A DNA stretch of 64,000 bases, taken from the NCBI GenBank assembly GCA_028683835.1, contig JAQUHB010000002.1:1-64000 (forward strand), written 5' to 3'. How positions within the stretch are numbered: position 1 is the first letter of the stretch; each line of letters starts with the position of its first letter. The DNA is from Sulfurimonadaceae bacterium. GTDB lineage: Bacteria; Campylobacterota; Campylobacteria; Campylobacterales; Sulfurimonadaceae. The notes beneath the pieces were generated by a model that worked only from the letters and a program-made list of their open reading frames with translations, searched no databases and had not been told where the DNA came from. The position numbers were made by a program, and so were the translations under genes. This document shows positions 8,378 through 17,753 of the stretch, in pieces.

Positions 8378-10318
8378 TTGAAATCACTTCTTATCCGTCT
8401 TACCCTTGGTCTTCATGACCAAGATATCACCGCTGATGAACGCTTACATGTCAATGAATGGCTTGATAAAGGTTATCTTATCCAAGAGGGAACCCTTTAT
8501 AGGTTTCACTCTAAATACCGTGCGGGAGAAATTACTCTTGCACAAAACCAGACTGCGTATCTCAATAATATAGGTCTTAATGTCAAAGATCTTTTTATAG
8601 ATGCCGGTGATCTTGGTGAAGCAAAAAATGGTGATCTGGTCATCGTAAAAAGACTTCTAGCAAAGCGAGGCACTCCGAGTGCAAAAGTGGTAGAGGTCGT
8701 CGGTCATGCTCAGACTTACAGTGTGGCTTTTGTCGCTTTCAAAGAGAATCACAAGGCACTTCTTGATATCAAGACTCTTCATCCTGCAGGTGTCGTGATG
8801 GATCTCAAAGAGCTAGAGTCTTATGAGGTCGGCACAGTTTTTAAAGTGGATAATCTCACCGCTACGATTATGGAAGTGCTTGGAAATCTGAGTGATCCTC
8901 TTGTAGATGAAAAGATCGTTCTAGCGCAGTACAACAAACATGATGAGTTCAGTGATGAAGTGATAAAACTAGCTTCCTCTTTTGAAGAGGTGGATGCCGC
9001 ATATTATCCTGAACGAAAAGATCTTCGTCACTTGCCTTTTTGTACTATCGATCCCGTAACTGCAAAAGATTTTGATGATGCGATCTGTTGGGACGAGGAA
9101 AAATATATTCTTTACGTCGCTATTGCCGATGTTAGTGAATATGTCAAACCATTTGGTCCTATTGATGCTGAAGCGATTTACAGAGGATTTTCTATCTACT
9201 TGCCTCACCGTTCTATCCCGATGTTACCTCGTCAACTAAGCGAAACTCTTTGTTCTTTGCAACCGAATGTCGATCGGCTCAGTCATGTTTTTGAATTGCA
9301 TTTAGACAAAGACACTCTAGAAGTATTCCACAGCGATGTTTATGAAGCAATCATCCACTCAAAAAGAAGATTTAATTATGAAGAGATCGATGAGTATTTT
9401 GAGGGTAAGCTTCATGCAAAAAATGATGATGAAAAAGAGGTTTTAGCTACTATAAATCCTCTTCGTAAGATCACCGATCGTTTAAGAGAAAAAAGACTCA
9501 AAATAGGTTTTGATTTTAGATCTGATGAAATTGAGATGCAACTTGATGCAAATGGAGAGATTGTCGCAACGACGGTCTCAGTAGAAACGCCTTCACATTC
9601 TCTCATCGAAGATTGTATGCTTCTTGCGAATAAAGCGGCGGCAAATATGTATGAAAGAGGCGTTTTTAGGATTCACGAACCCCCTTCACAGACAAAGATC
9701 CAAGCTCTTTACAGCGAACTTGCAGGGATCGGTATTTTCGTAGAACCACAAGAAACCATGAAAGAGACCATCGGTTTTATCCAGCAAAAAGCTCGAGAGA
9801 TGGGGATAGAATCTGACGTGGACACACTTATCATCCAAGCGCAACGTCGCGCACGTTACTCACCTGATAATTACGGTCACTTTGGATTAGGATTTGAAAA
9901 ATATACCCATTTTACTTCGCCAATCCGCCGTTACTCTGACCTTATCGTCCACAGACTTATCAAAGCGATCAAAGCTAACGATACAGAAGAAGGCTCTTAT
10001 GTACTTCGTAATATCGAGTCTTTGACTATCGCTGTGAGTGAAAAAGAGAGAGAAAGTGCGGATGTCGAGTTTCGTTTTATGGATAGAAAATATGCGCGCT
10101 GGGCGAACAAAAACATTGGTAAAAAGTTTAAAGCACGCATCGAAGCAACTGATCCACATTTGATGGCAAAATTAAATGATGAAATAGTCGGCGCAACCTT
10201 ACATGTAAGATCTCAGATCCCTATTATGCTTTTTGATGATGTCGAAATTATCATAGAAGAAGCGGATATCGCAACGACAAAAATTCTCACCACAGTTGTG
10301 CAAAAACTTGAGAAATAA
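8378..10318 (+). CDS. rnr: RNase R / RNase II family exoribonuclease
   Basis: 646 residues starting at TTG 8378, three bases after the HDOD stop. An N-terminal OB region is followed by the RNB catalytic core with FCTIDPVTAKDFDDAICWDE (metal-binding Asp cluster), YVAIADVSEYV, FSIYLPHRSIPMLPRQLSET and the Arg-rich YGHFGLGFEKYTHFTSPIRR. A degenerate S1 region lies near the C terminus. It is a processive 3'-5' exoribonuclease for structured RNA. It is shorter than E. coli RNase R (about 810), as in other Campylobacterota. It lies between the HDOD gene and holA with very short spacers, so a three-gene operon is likely. Confidence 0.92.
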   Translation: MKSLLIRLTLGLHDQDITADERLHVNEWLDKGYLIQEGTLYRFHSKYRAGEITLAQNQTAYLNNIGLNVKDLFIDAGDLGEAKNGDLVIVKRLLAKRGTPSAKVVEVVGHAQTYSVAFVAFKENHKALLDIKTLHPAGVVMDLKELESYEVGTVFKVDNLTATIMEVLGNLSDPLVDEKIVLAQYNKHDEFSDEVIKLASSFEEVDAAYYPERKDLRHLPFCTIDPVTAKDFDDAICWDEEKYILYVAIADVSEYVKPFGPIDAEAIYRGFSIYLPHRSIPMLPRQLSETLCSLQPNVDRLSHVFELHLDKDTLEVFHSDVYEAIIHSKRRFNYEEIDEYFEGKLHAKNDDEKEVLATINPLRKITDRLREKRLKIGFDFRSDEIEMQLDANGEIVATTVSVETPSHSLIEDCMLLANKAAANMYERGVFRIHEPPSQTKIQALYSELAGIGIFVEPQETMKETIGFIQQKAREMGIESDVDTLIIQAQRRARYSPDNYGHFGLGFEKYTHFTSPIRRYSDLIVHRLIKAIKANDTEEGSYVLRNIESLTIAVSEKERESADVEFRFMDRKYARWANKNIGKKFKARIEATDPHLMAKLNDEIVGATLHVRSQIPIMLFDDVEIIIEEADIATTKILTTVVQKLEK

Positions 10319-10323
10319 TCTTT

Positions 10324-11289
10324 ATGTATAAAAGAGAGTTCGATCAGCATCTGATAAAAAATAGTTTTTCAAATGCTGTGATGTTTTTTGGAGAGAGCCA
10401 TTTTTTTATCGATAAATATGTCTCTCTTTTGGATAATATTGAAGATTCTTCTAAACTCACTCTCTATCATGATGAATATAATTTTAACACTGCCCAAGCC
10501 CATCTCTCACAAGCTTCACTCTTTGGTGATGCAAACTTACTCATCATTAAAAGTGAAAAAAAGATACCAAAGGCAGATCTTGATAAGCTCGTAGAACTCT
10601 GCCAAAAAAATCCAACAAACCGCTTTATCTACGCTTATTATGGCAATGATTTTAAAACAAGTGATAAATCTTTTAGTGCAAAAAGCACAGGAATGAGCGT
10701 GAGATTTTTTACACCAAATCATAGTGAGGCGATTGCTTGTTTATCTGAAGAAGCAAAAAGCATTGGACTCCAAATTGACAAATATGCGCTCAACCATCTT
10801 CTGCAAGCTCAAAACAATGATCTCTCACTTGGTGTTTGTGAGCTTGAGAAACTCAAACTCTATGACAGAGAAATTACGACAAAAGATATAGATATCCTTG
10901 TTTATGGCTTGGCACAGGTCACAGTTGAGCAACTTATAAACAAAATTCTTTTAAAACAGGATTTCAAAAAAAGTTTAGAACAGATTTTAGAAAGCGGAGA
11001 AGATGAGATTAAGATTATCACCGCTTTAAGCAACTTTGTTATGCAACTTTATCTTTTTAATATCTATATCCGTGTCAATGGTACGCCCGATTCACAAGCA
11101 ATACTTGGCTATAACTTGCCACAGTTCGTACTCACGGAAAAAGCAACTTTTTCCCTGAAATTTAAACTGCCTACTTATCAAAATATGATAGATTTACTTT
11201 TAAGCGCAGAGCTAAAACTCAAATCAAGCAATATTGATAGAGAAGCGATACTTTTTTCTACACTCTTAAAAGTACAAAAAATTATATAA
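10324..11289 (+). CDS. holA: DNA polymerase III delta subunit
   Basis: 321 residues. MYKREFDQHLIKNSFSNAVM, FFGESHFFIDKYVSLL and LYHDEYNFNTAQAHLSQASL resemble the N-terminal region of HolA, where the clamp-opening wrench contacts the beta clamp. SLFGDANLLIIKSEKKIPKA and VYGLAQVTVEQLINKILL fit the middle and collar domains. Delta opens the sliding clamp in the clamp-loader complex. The gene follows the RNase gene by 5 bases. The second clamp-loader gene, holB, lies about 2 kb away on the opposite strand. The family is weakly conserved, so this rests on overall pattern. Confidence 0.82.
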   Translation: MYKREFDQHLIKNSFSNAVMFFGESHFFIDKYVSLLDNIEDSSKLTLYHDEYNFNTAQAHLSQASLFGDANLLIIKSEKKIPKADLDKLVELCQKNPTNRFIYAYYGNDFKTSDKSFSAKSTGMSVRFFTPNHSEAIACLSEEAKSIGLQIDKYALNHLLQAQNNDLSLGVCELEKLKLYDREITTKDIDILVYGLAQVTVEQLINKILLKQDFKKSLEQILESGEDEIKIITALSNFVMQLYLFNIYIRVNGTPDSQAILGYNLPQFVLTEKATFSLKFKLPTYQNMIDLLLSAELKLKSSNIDREAILFSTLLKVQKII

Positions 11290-11388
11290 CTTTTATTAAT
11301 AAATAAAACTAATTATTTATTTTCAAAAATGTAAGGATAACGTCAAGTATAATAATTATATTAAACATGATTATCACAGGGATTATAT

Positions 11389-11844
11389 ATGAATAAAAAT
11401 GAAGTTTTAGATCACCTCAGAGACGCAAAAAAAGCTCACCTTAAATGGTTACAGCGTGCCAAAGCGTTAATCTCAAATATACCGGTTGAAAAAGATGCAA
11501 TACCAATGGATTACACGGAGTGTATGTTTGGACAATGGTTTTATAGTGATGGACAGAAAATAGCTATGATGGCTGGAATGGACTGTATCTCAGATATCGG
11601 TACGAAACATCAAAATCTTCATGATGAATATATTAAAATCTTTAAAATCTATTTTGGAGATGCCAATAAATCCTTTTTTTCAAAACTCTTCAATCTCAAA
11701 AAACATGTTTCAGTGACTGAACAAGAGATAGCAAAAGAGTATTATAATAATCTAAAAGAGATTTCAGATGAACTTTTAAAACATATTGAAAAATTAGAAA
11801 GACGGATAACAGCACTCCAACAGTCGGCATTTGACAACATATAA
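11389..11844 (+). CDS. Stand-alone CZB (chemoreceptor zinc-binding) domain protein
   Basis: 151 residues. The CZB signature is visible: His17 in AKKAHLKW, Cys45 in ECMFGQWFY, and His74 plus His78 in GTKHQNLHDEY, the expected 3-His/1-Cys zinc site. The domain usually sits at the end of chemoreceptors or diguanylate cyclases. Here it is soluble and alone, with no transmembrane segment and a helical Lys-rich C-terminal tail. A role in sensing zinc or hypochlorous acid is known for family members and only inferred here. It converges directly on folP. Confidence 0.87.
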   Translation: MNKNEVLDHLRDAKKAHLKWLQRAKALISNIPVEKDAIPMDYTECMFGQWFYSDGQKIAMMAGMDCISDIGTKHQNLHDEYIKIFKIYFGDANKSFFSKLFNLKKHVSVTEQEIAKEYYNNLKEISDELLKHIEKLERRITALQQSAFDNI

Positions 11845-12984
11845 TTATCGCAGAGCATCTCTCACGCGTAAGGCTTGGGAATGCTCATAAACGTCATGAA
11901 CTCGGAGTATAGAAGCGCCGTTCTCTGCGGCTTTTAGATGCAGCGCCAAAGTTCCGGCAACTCTATCTTCTATCTTTGATGGGCTTATCATATTAATCAT
12001 CGATTTCCTACTCGCACCTACTAAAAGCGGATATCCAAAATGTAAAAAATGCTCTAAGTTTTTAATCAACTCAACGTTATGCTGTAGTGTTTTACCAAAG
12101 CCGATACCAACATCTAAGATAAGATCTTTAATACCAAAACTTTGCGCTTTTTCGATTCTTTCTTTGAAAAAGTCCTCTACATGTAAGACTACATTGTCAT
12201 AAGAAGGATCACACTGCATATCTTGAGGTTTGCCTTGCATATGCATGATGACAGCTTGTGCTCCGTAGTTTGAGCAAAGTTTACAAACTTCATCATTCGC
12301 CAAACCTGTTATATCATTGACAATATTAAATCCTCTTTCTAAAACATATGAGATCACTTGAGGTTCATAACTATCTATACTCAACACTGTTTTTTCATAG
12401 ATTTTCTGATCATAAAGCGCATTCACTATCGGTTTGATGCGAGAAAGTTCTTCTTCAGCACTTACATATAAGCTTCCAGGACGTGAAGAAACTCCGCCAA
12501 GATCAATAATAGAAGCGCCCTCTTCTATCATCTGTTCTATCTTTAAAATAGCGCTTGCATCTTTAAATCTACTTTCATGAAAAAAGCTGTCATCATTGGC
12601 GTTGATGATCCCCATAATCTCTACTTTTTCTGGCTTTGAGATTTTAGAAAAAGTTTTGAGTGCAAATGCTAATTCTTTTAAGCCAAAGGGTTGAGCGAGT
12701 TCCTTACGACTAAGTTCTAGCATCTGTTTTTGCGTTACAATTAAAATGGCATCCACAGTTTTATGCGTCGCAATCACAGTACCTCTAGGAACTGCTAAAT
12801 CCGCACCAATGGAGAGCGCATCTTGTTTTAAGATATTTGCAGCGCCTACATGTAAATCTTTGATATAAAAAATATGGTGTTGCATCTTCGAAGCTAAAAT
12901 ATCTATTCCGCCACCATCAACACCTAATTTATGAAGAGTCTTTTTAAAATCAATCTCATTGGAGAGTTTTTCAATCTGCATCAT
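11845..12984 (-). CDS. folP: Dihydropteroate synthase FolP
   Basis: 379 residues, longer than E. coli FolP because of an extra N-terminal domain of about 110 residues, as in other Campylobacterota. The catalytic barrel carries VEIMGIINANDDSFF, IDLGGVSSRPGSLYV, VLSIDSYEPQV, FNIVNDITGL, VIMHMQGKPQDM and PLLVGASRKSMI, matching the pterin- and p-aminobenzoate-binding loops. It makes dihydropteroate for folate. ATG at 12984 overlaps the end of holB by 14 bases. It is the last gene of the lysC-hobA-holB-folP run. Two near-copies of the TTACATGTAA palindrome lie inside it. Confidence 0.95.
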   Translation of the reverse strand: MMQIEKLSNEIDFKKTLHKLGVDGGGIDILASKMQHHIFYIKDLHVGAANILKQDALSIGADLAVPRGTVIATHKTVDAILIVTQKQMLELSRKELAQPFGLKELAFALKTFSKISKPEKVEIMGIINANDDSFFHESRFKDASAILKIEQMIEEGASIIDLGGVSSRPGSLYVSAEEELSRIKPIVNALYDQKIYEKTVLSIDSYEPQVISYVLERGFNIVNDITGLANDEVCKLCSNYGAQAVIMHMQGKPQDMQCDPSYDNVVLHVEDFFKERIEKAQSFGIKDLILDVGIGFGKTLQHNVELIKNLEHFLHFGYPLLVGASRKSMINMISPSKIEDRVAGTLALHLKAAENGASILRVHDVYEHSQALRVRDALR

Positions 12985-13615
12985 TAACTCCCATAAAACT
13001 CATTAGCACTAAAGCAAAAACACTCTGAGGTCTTGAATTAACTTCTAAAAGTCTGTAAGCCTTATCAAAACATTCAAGCTGATAAGCGGATAAAATCAAT
13101 TTATCAATTACCGTTGCTCTATAAAAAAGCATTTCCAACAACTCTTTTGCTTCATGCTTACTAGCTCTTTCATTCTCTTTTAAAAAAGAGAATATCAGTG
13201 CATTATCAAGCTTTACAAAACTAAAATCTATCTTCTGTTTTTCACGTTGTTCTTGTTTTTTGAGTATTGGCAAACGTGAACGGATAGTAGGAAGCAGCAG
13301 AGATTTTGTAGGAACGATAATGATAAACACTATATTTCTCGGAGGTTCTTCAAAGATTTTTAAAAGTGCATTTTGAGAATATATATTGAAATTTTTTGTA
13401 GCAATGATGATCGTTTTACGATGCTCTTCGCTAATATAGGCTTCTGCGATCACTGCTTTTGAATGTTCGACTTTAAAATCATCTTCTAAGAATGTGACAA
13501 TTCTCGAATCTTTGAGCTCTGCTAAAAGTGAGGCAACTCTTTGCTCACTCTCTTTATCGATGATAATATGAGAACCAAGATCACTGTGCATCCACTTCTC
13601 CAAAAAGTACGGCAT
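12971..13615 (-). CDS. holB: DNA polymerase III delta-prime subunit
   Basis: 214 residues, shorter than in E. coli but typical for Campylobacterota. NFNIYSQNALLKIFEEPPRN is the hallmark of the delta-prime/tau clamp-loader AAA+ fold (sensor region with ALLKxxEEPP), and LPTIRSRLP carries the SRC-like arginine-finger region. No functional Walker A is visible, as expected for delta-prime. It acts as the stator of the clamp loader. It overlaps hobA by 35 bases upstream and folP by 14 bases downstream, so the three genes are translationally coupled. Confidence 0.9.
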   Translation of the reverse strand: MPYFLEKWMHSDLGSHIIIDKESEQRVASLLAELKDSRIVTFLEDDFKVEHSKAVIAEAYISEEHRKTIIIATKNFNIYSQNALLKIFEEPPRNIVFIIIVPTKSLLLPTIRSRLPILKKQEQREKQKIDFSFVKLDNALIFSFLKENERASKHEAKELLEMLFYRATVIDKLILSAYQLECFDKAYRLLEVNSRPQSVFALVLMSFMGVNDAD

Positions 13616-14126
13616 TCAGAGAAAGATTAAAGAGAGTAAAAAGCTGTAAGAGTTTGATATCAAGCTGACTATCATACGATTTCATCGTAAAAGCATTATG
13701 AAAATCCTCATCAAAGATCCACAGCAAACTGTTATCTTTACGCTTTGCGATATCAACGCGCTTGTCTTCCCCTCTTCCGATATACCAAAAAAAATAATCC
13801 TCTTTATAGGTGATAGAAAGCATATCATCAAGCATATCTATCATCTTTGCACCAGAGATATCATCATAGTGAAAATAGATACTGTCTATACTCACGATAG
13901 GGATAATCGGGCGATCGGTTGTTAATTTATTGATAGAACTTACTATATAAGATTCAAACCATTTTCTCTCGCGGTCTGTGACGAGAACAATAGTTTTCCC
14001 CTCCATAATCTGAGAAATGGCAAGTTCTACTATCGTCGTCCATTCAAATCTGTACTCCTCTAGCCAACTGAGACTTGCACCATCACTGCGGATAGCATCA
14101 AGCGTCCATTTCTCAAAACTCTGCAT
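13581..14126 (-). CDS. hobA: HobA, DnaA-associating replication initiation factor
   Basis: 181 residues. The order lysC, this gene, holB, folP is the arrangement known for Helicobacter pylori hobA. The sequence fits: MQSFEKWTLDAIRSDGASLS, SWLEEYRFEWT, IVLVTDRERKWFESYIV and PIIPIVSIDSIYFHYDD. HobA is the epsilonproteobacterial functional counterpart of DiaA and tethers DnaA at oriC. No catalytic motif is expected. The assignment rests on synteny plus N-terminal sequence, and is a strong lineage marker for the window. Confidence 0.88.
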   Translation of the reverse strand: MQSFEKWTLDAIRSDGASLSWLEEYRFEWTTIVELAISQIMEGKTIVLVTDRERKWFESYIVSSINKLTTDRPIIPIVSIDSIYFHYDDISGAKMIDMLDDMLSITYKEDYFFWYIGRGEDKRVDIAKRKDNSLLWIFDEDFHNAFTMKSYDSQLDIKLLQLFTLFNLSLNAVLFGEVDAQ

Positions 14127-14134
14127 GAATATGG

Positions 14135-15346
14135 TTACTTATCTAAAGCGTAAGCGCTATGAAGTGAACGTACCGCAAGCTCTGCATATTTTTCACTGAT
14201 AACCATAGAAACTTTGATCTCCGAAGTTGAGATCATTGAAATATTAATATTTTCTGCCGCCATTGTTGAGAATGCTTTTGCAGCAACGCCAGTGTGCGAT
14301 TTCATACCAACACCAACGATAGAAACTTTACAGATGCTATCATCATAAGAGATATCTTGAATCTCATTTGCTTCTAAAAATTTATCCATAACAGCTTTTG
14401 CATCTAAAACTTCATTTTTAGGAACTGTAAAATCAAGATTTGTCATTCCATCATGCCCTACAGTCTGAATGATCATATCGATATTCACACTACTATCTGC
14501 GAGTTTATTAAAGATATCTGAGGCAATTCCTGGACGATCTTTTACACCCATCAAAGAGATACGAGATTGATTTTTATCTAATGCGATTCCGCTTACAAGT
14601 GGTTTTTCCATAATATTTTCTTCCTTAGTAATTAATGTTCCCTCTTCATCTGTAAAACTTGTGCGTGTGACAAGATTGACGTTGAGTTTTTTTGCAAGTT
14701 CGACAGAACGGTTTTGCAAGACTTTTGCGCCAAGACTAGCGAGCTCAAGCATCTCATCATAAGAGATTTTGTCAAGTTTTTTCGCTTTTGGTTCTATGCG
14801 TGGATCAGTTGTATAGATTCCACTAACATCAGTGTATATCTCACAAAGATCAGCTTCAAGAGCTCCAGCAATTGCAACAGCTGAGAGATCACTTCCACCG
14901 CGGCCTAAAGTCGTTACATTTCCGTTTTCATCCACACCTTGGAATCCTGCGATGACTACGACTTTACCACTGTTGAGCTCATCAAACATTTTTGTAGGAT
15001 CGATGCTCTCGATTCTCGCTTTTGTATGAACCGCGTCTGTGATGATTCCCGCACGTCTTCCACTCATAGAAACTGCCGGCAACCCCATCTCATTTAATGC
15101 GATAGAAAGAAGTGCTGCGGTAACTCTCTCTCCAGAACTAAGGAGCATATCTACATCATTACGTGCGGGGTTTTTGCTGAAATGTTCAGCATAAGCTACA
15201 AGTTTATTTGTCTCTCCGCTCATAGCTGAAACAACAACAACAACTTGATGTCCTTCTTTGACTGTCTTACTCACGCGGTTTGCAACATTTTGGATTCTTT
15301 CTAAATCCCCAACACTTGTTCCGCCAAACTTTTGTACAATTAACAT
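14135..15346 (-). CDS. lysC: Aspartate kinase
   Basis: 403 residues, the standard length for a monofunctional, regulated aspartokinase. It begins MLIVQKFGGTSVGDLERI, with VVVVSAMSGETNKL, LSSGERVTAALLS, TLGRGGSDLSAVAIAGAL and DVSGIYTTDPRI in the kinase domain. Two ACT domains follow (GIASDIFNKLADSSVNIDMI and a second near AAENINISMISTSE), which bind lysine or threonine for feedback control. It makes aspartyl phosphate for lysine, threonine and methionine. The start overlaps the rppH stop by one base, and hobA follows after 8 bases. Confidence 0.96.
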   Translation of the reverse strand: MLIVQKFGGTSVGDLERIQNVANRVSKTVKEGHQVVVVVSAMSGETNKLVAYAEHFSKNPARNDVDMLLSSGERVTAALLSIALNEMGLPAVSMSGRRAGIITDAVHTKARIESIDPTKMFDELNSGKVVVIAGFQGVDENGNVTTLGRGGSDLSAVAIAGALEADLCEIYTDVSGIYTTDPRIEPKAKKLDKISYDEMLELASLGAKVLQNRSVELAKKLNVNLVTRTSFTDEEGTLITKEENIMEKPLVSGIALDKNQSRISLMGVKDRPGIASDIFNKLADSSVNIDMIIQTVGHDGMTNLDFTVPKNEVLDAKAVMDKFLEANEIQDISYDDSICKVSIVGVGMKSHTGVAAKAFSTMAAENINISMISTSEIKVSMVISEKYAELAVRSLHSAYALDK

Positions 15347-15816
15347 TATAAGTAACCCTCTGATTTAAAATATTCAATGGCTTTTGTATAAACAGGCTTT
15401 TTCAACTCCGCCATCATCGAAAAAGCTTCATCTAGTGAAACATATTTGTAGTTCACAAACTCAGGATGCTTTGTTGCAAGATTGACAACTGCTTTTTTCT
15501 TCAAACGCACAAGATAATATCTCTGTGTCTGGCCATAAAAAGGTTTCATAGATTCCATTACATGTAAAGGAAAATCGTATGCAATCCAGTCTGGATACTC
15601 TGCAACTATCTTGATCTTATCTGTGCCGATCTCCTCTTTGAGCTCACGATAAAGAGCCTCCTGAGGAGATTCTCCTTTATCGATTCCGCCTTGAGGAAAC
15701 TGCCAAACACCCTCTATATCTGAACGCTCAGCTATAAATATCTCGGTTTTATCAGGATATGCACTCGAGACGATGATAGCGCAAACATTTGGACGGTACG
15801 GTTTTGTGTTTGTCAT
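15346..15816 (-). CDS. rppH: RNA pyrophosphohydrolase (Nudix)
   Basis: 156 residues. The Nudix box is intact (GGIDKGESPQEALYRELKEE, then IG), and IEGVWQFPQGG together with the C-terminal FVNYKYVSLDEAFSMM are typical of RppH. The enzyme removes pyrophosphate from 5' ends of mRNA and so starts decay; diadenosine polyphosphates are alternative substrates. It is the upstream partner of lysC, as in Helicobacter. A TTACATGTAA palindrome lies inside at 15558. Confidence 0.93.
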   Translation of the reverse strand: MTNTKPYRPNVCAIIVSSAYPDKTEIFIAERSDIEGVWQFPQGGIDKGESPQEALYRELKEEIGTDKIKIVAEYPDWIAYDFPLHVMESMKPFYGQTQRYYLVRLKKKAVVNLATKHPEFVNYKYVSLDEAFSMMAELKKPVYTKAIEYFKSEGYL

Positions 15817-15875
15817 AAAACATCCTAAAGTTAAGTGCGTGATTATAGTAAAAAAGGGTTTAAATTTACATAACC

Positions 15876-17078
15876 TTAGGGGATAAAAATGAGTGTAAAT
15901 ATATTTTTTTCATCTTGATACTCATACTTAAGTTTAAAATGATGCTTTGCAACGATTTTACTGACGATATTGAGACCAATTCCAAACCCTTTATGAATAC
16001 TATTGTTTTGCGTAAATACCTGAGCATAATATTCAAGCCCTTTATCTAATTTTTCTCCACCACTTACCACTGCTATTTTTTTATCTTTTGCCTCAATGAG
16101 AATCGGTTTGGAGCTTGAATATTTCAGAGCATTTTCAATGAGGTTTTTGAGTGCTATCGTGAGATAATACAAATCCCCCGTTATCTCAAAATCCTCTATC
16201 TCTATTTGTATCTCATCTTCATCTGCTATATAAAGTTTTGACAAGGCTTCAGTGATGAGTGTCTGAGCTTTAATTCTGCTATATTCAAAGAGATCGTCCT
16301 TGTTTAGAAGTTGCATCTGAAGTATCTCGCTTGTGAGAGTATCAAGATCATTAAAAGCTCTTTTGATGATCTCTTTTTCTTTGCTCTCACTCACACCCTC
16401 TAACGCAAATTTTCCTTTTGCTATCGGCGTTCTGAGCTCATGTCCGACATCTCTTAGAAGCTCCTCACGTGCATTTAACGCTTCTTGAAGTTTTGTCGCC
16501 ATTGCATTAAAATTATGGGAGACATCACCTATCTCATCTTTTGTATTCACAACCGCTCGAGCCTTTAAATCTCCTGCTGAAAACTCTTTCATCTTCTGGC
16601 TTATATGTTTTAATGGAGAGAGAATTTTTAAGACTACAAGATAGATTACAAACATCAATATTACATCTAAAGAGACTAAAAAGTTTGTTATAAAACGCTC
16701 ATGTATGCTATCTTCTTGCGCAACGTCATACAGAAGAAGTTCGGTGTCGAGATATTTTATATAAAGATAATATTTTCCGGAGTATTTTAGTATCTCAAGC
16801 GCACCGAAGGTATGCTCTTGATGAAAGAGAATCTCTGCATTTTTTTCAATGTTTCCATCCTTGATCTCTTTGAGTCCAAGTTCACTGATGGTAGATTCAA
16901 GCTGTGCTTTTTCGCCTTGAACAAGGGATAAAAAAACCTCTTTTGCGCTTGTGATATAACTGCTTTGCTGCAGCATTTGTGCTTTTTGCAGACCTGTTTT
17001 TTCACTCCAAAATCCTATAAGACTCATCATGATAAGACTGCTTAAAAAGAGTATGGTTATCTTTTTTTGTATAGACAT
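15876..17078 (-). CDS. Sensor histidine kinase
   Basis: 400 residues. An N-terminal helix (ITILFLSSLIMMSLIGFW), a periplasmic domain of about 110 residues and a second helix (FLVSLDVILMFVIYLVVLKI) lead into a HAMP domain (LSPLKHISQKMKEFSAGDLK). The phosphoacceptor box is LLRDVGHELRTPIAKGKFAL, the N box LIENALKYS and the G box FGIGLNIVSKIVAKH, so the kinase looks active. It resembles the ArsS family. It follows the response regulator by 3 bases and forms a pair with it. A periplasmic redox or stress input is plausible, given that periplasmic cytochromes are encoded just upstream. Confidence 0.92.
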   Translation of the reverse strand: MSIQKKITILFLSSLIMMSLIGFWSEKTGLQKAQMLQQSSYITSAKEVFLSLVQGEKAQLESTISELGLKEIKDGNIEKNAEILFHQEHTFGALEILKYSGKYYLYIKYLDTELLLYDVAQEDSIHERFITNFLVSLDVILMFVIYLVVLKILSPLKHISQKMKEFSAGDLKARAVVNTKDEIGDVSHNFNAMATKLQEALNAREELLRDVGHELRTPIAKGKFALEGVSESKEKEIIKRAFNDLDTLTSEILQMQLLNKDDLFEYSRIKAQTLITEALSKLYIADEDEIQIEIEDFEITGDLYYLTIALKNLIENALKYSSSKPILIEAKDKKIAVVSGGEKLDKGLEYYAQVFTQNNSIHKGFGIGLNIVSKIVAKHHFKLKYEYQDEKNIFTLIFIP

Positions 17079-17081
17079 CTT

Positions 17082-17753
17082 CTATCCTATAAATTTATAC
17101 CCTATGCCCCAAACAGATTTGATGTATTTTGCATCTTTGGAGTCATCGCCTATCTTTTGGCGTATATTGCTGATATGCATATCGATGGTTCTGTTTTTGG
17201 TGTCTTCGGAAAGTGAAGTTGCATTGATGAGTTGGTCTCTTGAGATCACCTTGTTGCGGTTTTTCAAAAGATACAAAAATATCTCAAACTCCACTTTCGT
17301 AAAATCTATGGAATAATCTTCGAGCAACACTTCCCGACTGGGTTCATCAACGCTAAAATCGGAGATCTTCAATCTGTCGCTTTTTTGCGCCCTTTTTAAA
17401 ACAGCTTCTATGCGCAAAACAAGCTCTCGCGGTTCATAAGGCTTCGCCAAATAATCATCCGCACCGATCTCAAAACCATGTATCTTATTTCCGATATCGC
17501 CTCTGGCTGAAGAGATGATAACGGGAATATCCCCAAGAGTTTTTAATCTCTTGCAAACGTCAAAACCGTCCATCTCTGGGAGCATAAGGTCTAGGATGAC
17601 GATGTCATATTTCGCTTTGTTTACTTTAAAATCCTCTATCGCCTCTTTTGGATGGATAAATGCGGTAACATCATAACCGTAGTTAAGCAGATAGTTTTTG
17701 ATGAGTTCTTGCATCTCGACCTCATCCTCGATAAGAAGAATTCTTTTACTCAA
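17082..17753 (-). CDS. OmpR-family response regulator
   Basis: 223 residues: an N-terminal receiver domain with the acidic pair in RILLIEDEVEMQELI, phosphoacceptor Asp in YDIVILDLMLPEMDGFDV and the Lys of DYLAKPYEPREL, followed by a winged-helix DNA-binding domain (FTKVEFEIFLYLLKNRNKVISR and NRTIDMHISNIRQKIGDD). Its start overlaps the end of the Spy-like gene by 8 bases, and the sensor kinase gene follows. It is likely to control the adjacent cytochrome genes and the Spy-like gene; that is inference from position. Confidence 0.95.
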   Translation of the reverse strand: MSKRILLIEDEVEMQELIKNYLLNYGYDVTAFIHPKEAIEDFKVNKAKYDIVILDLMLPEMDGFDVCKRLKTLGDIPVIISSARGDIGNKIHGFEIGADDYLAKPYEPRELVLRIEAVLKRAQKSDRLKISDFSVDEPSREVLLEDYSIDFTKVEFEIFLYLLKNRNKVISRDQLINATSLSEDTKNRTIDMHISNIRQKIGDDSKDAKYIKSVWGIGYKFIG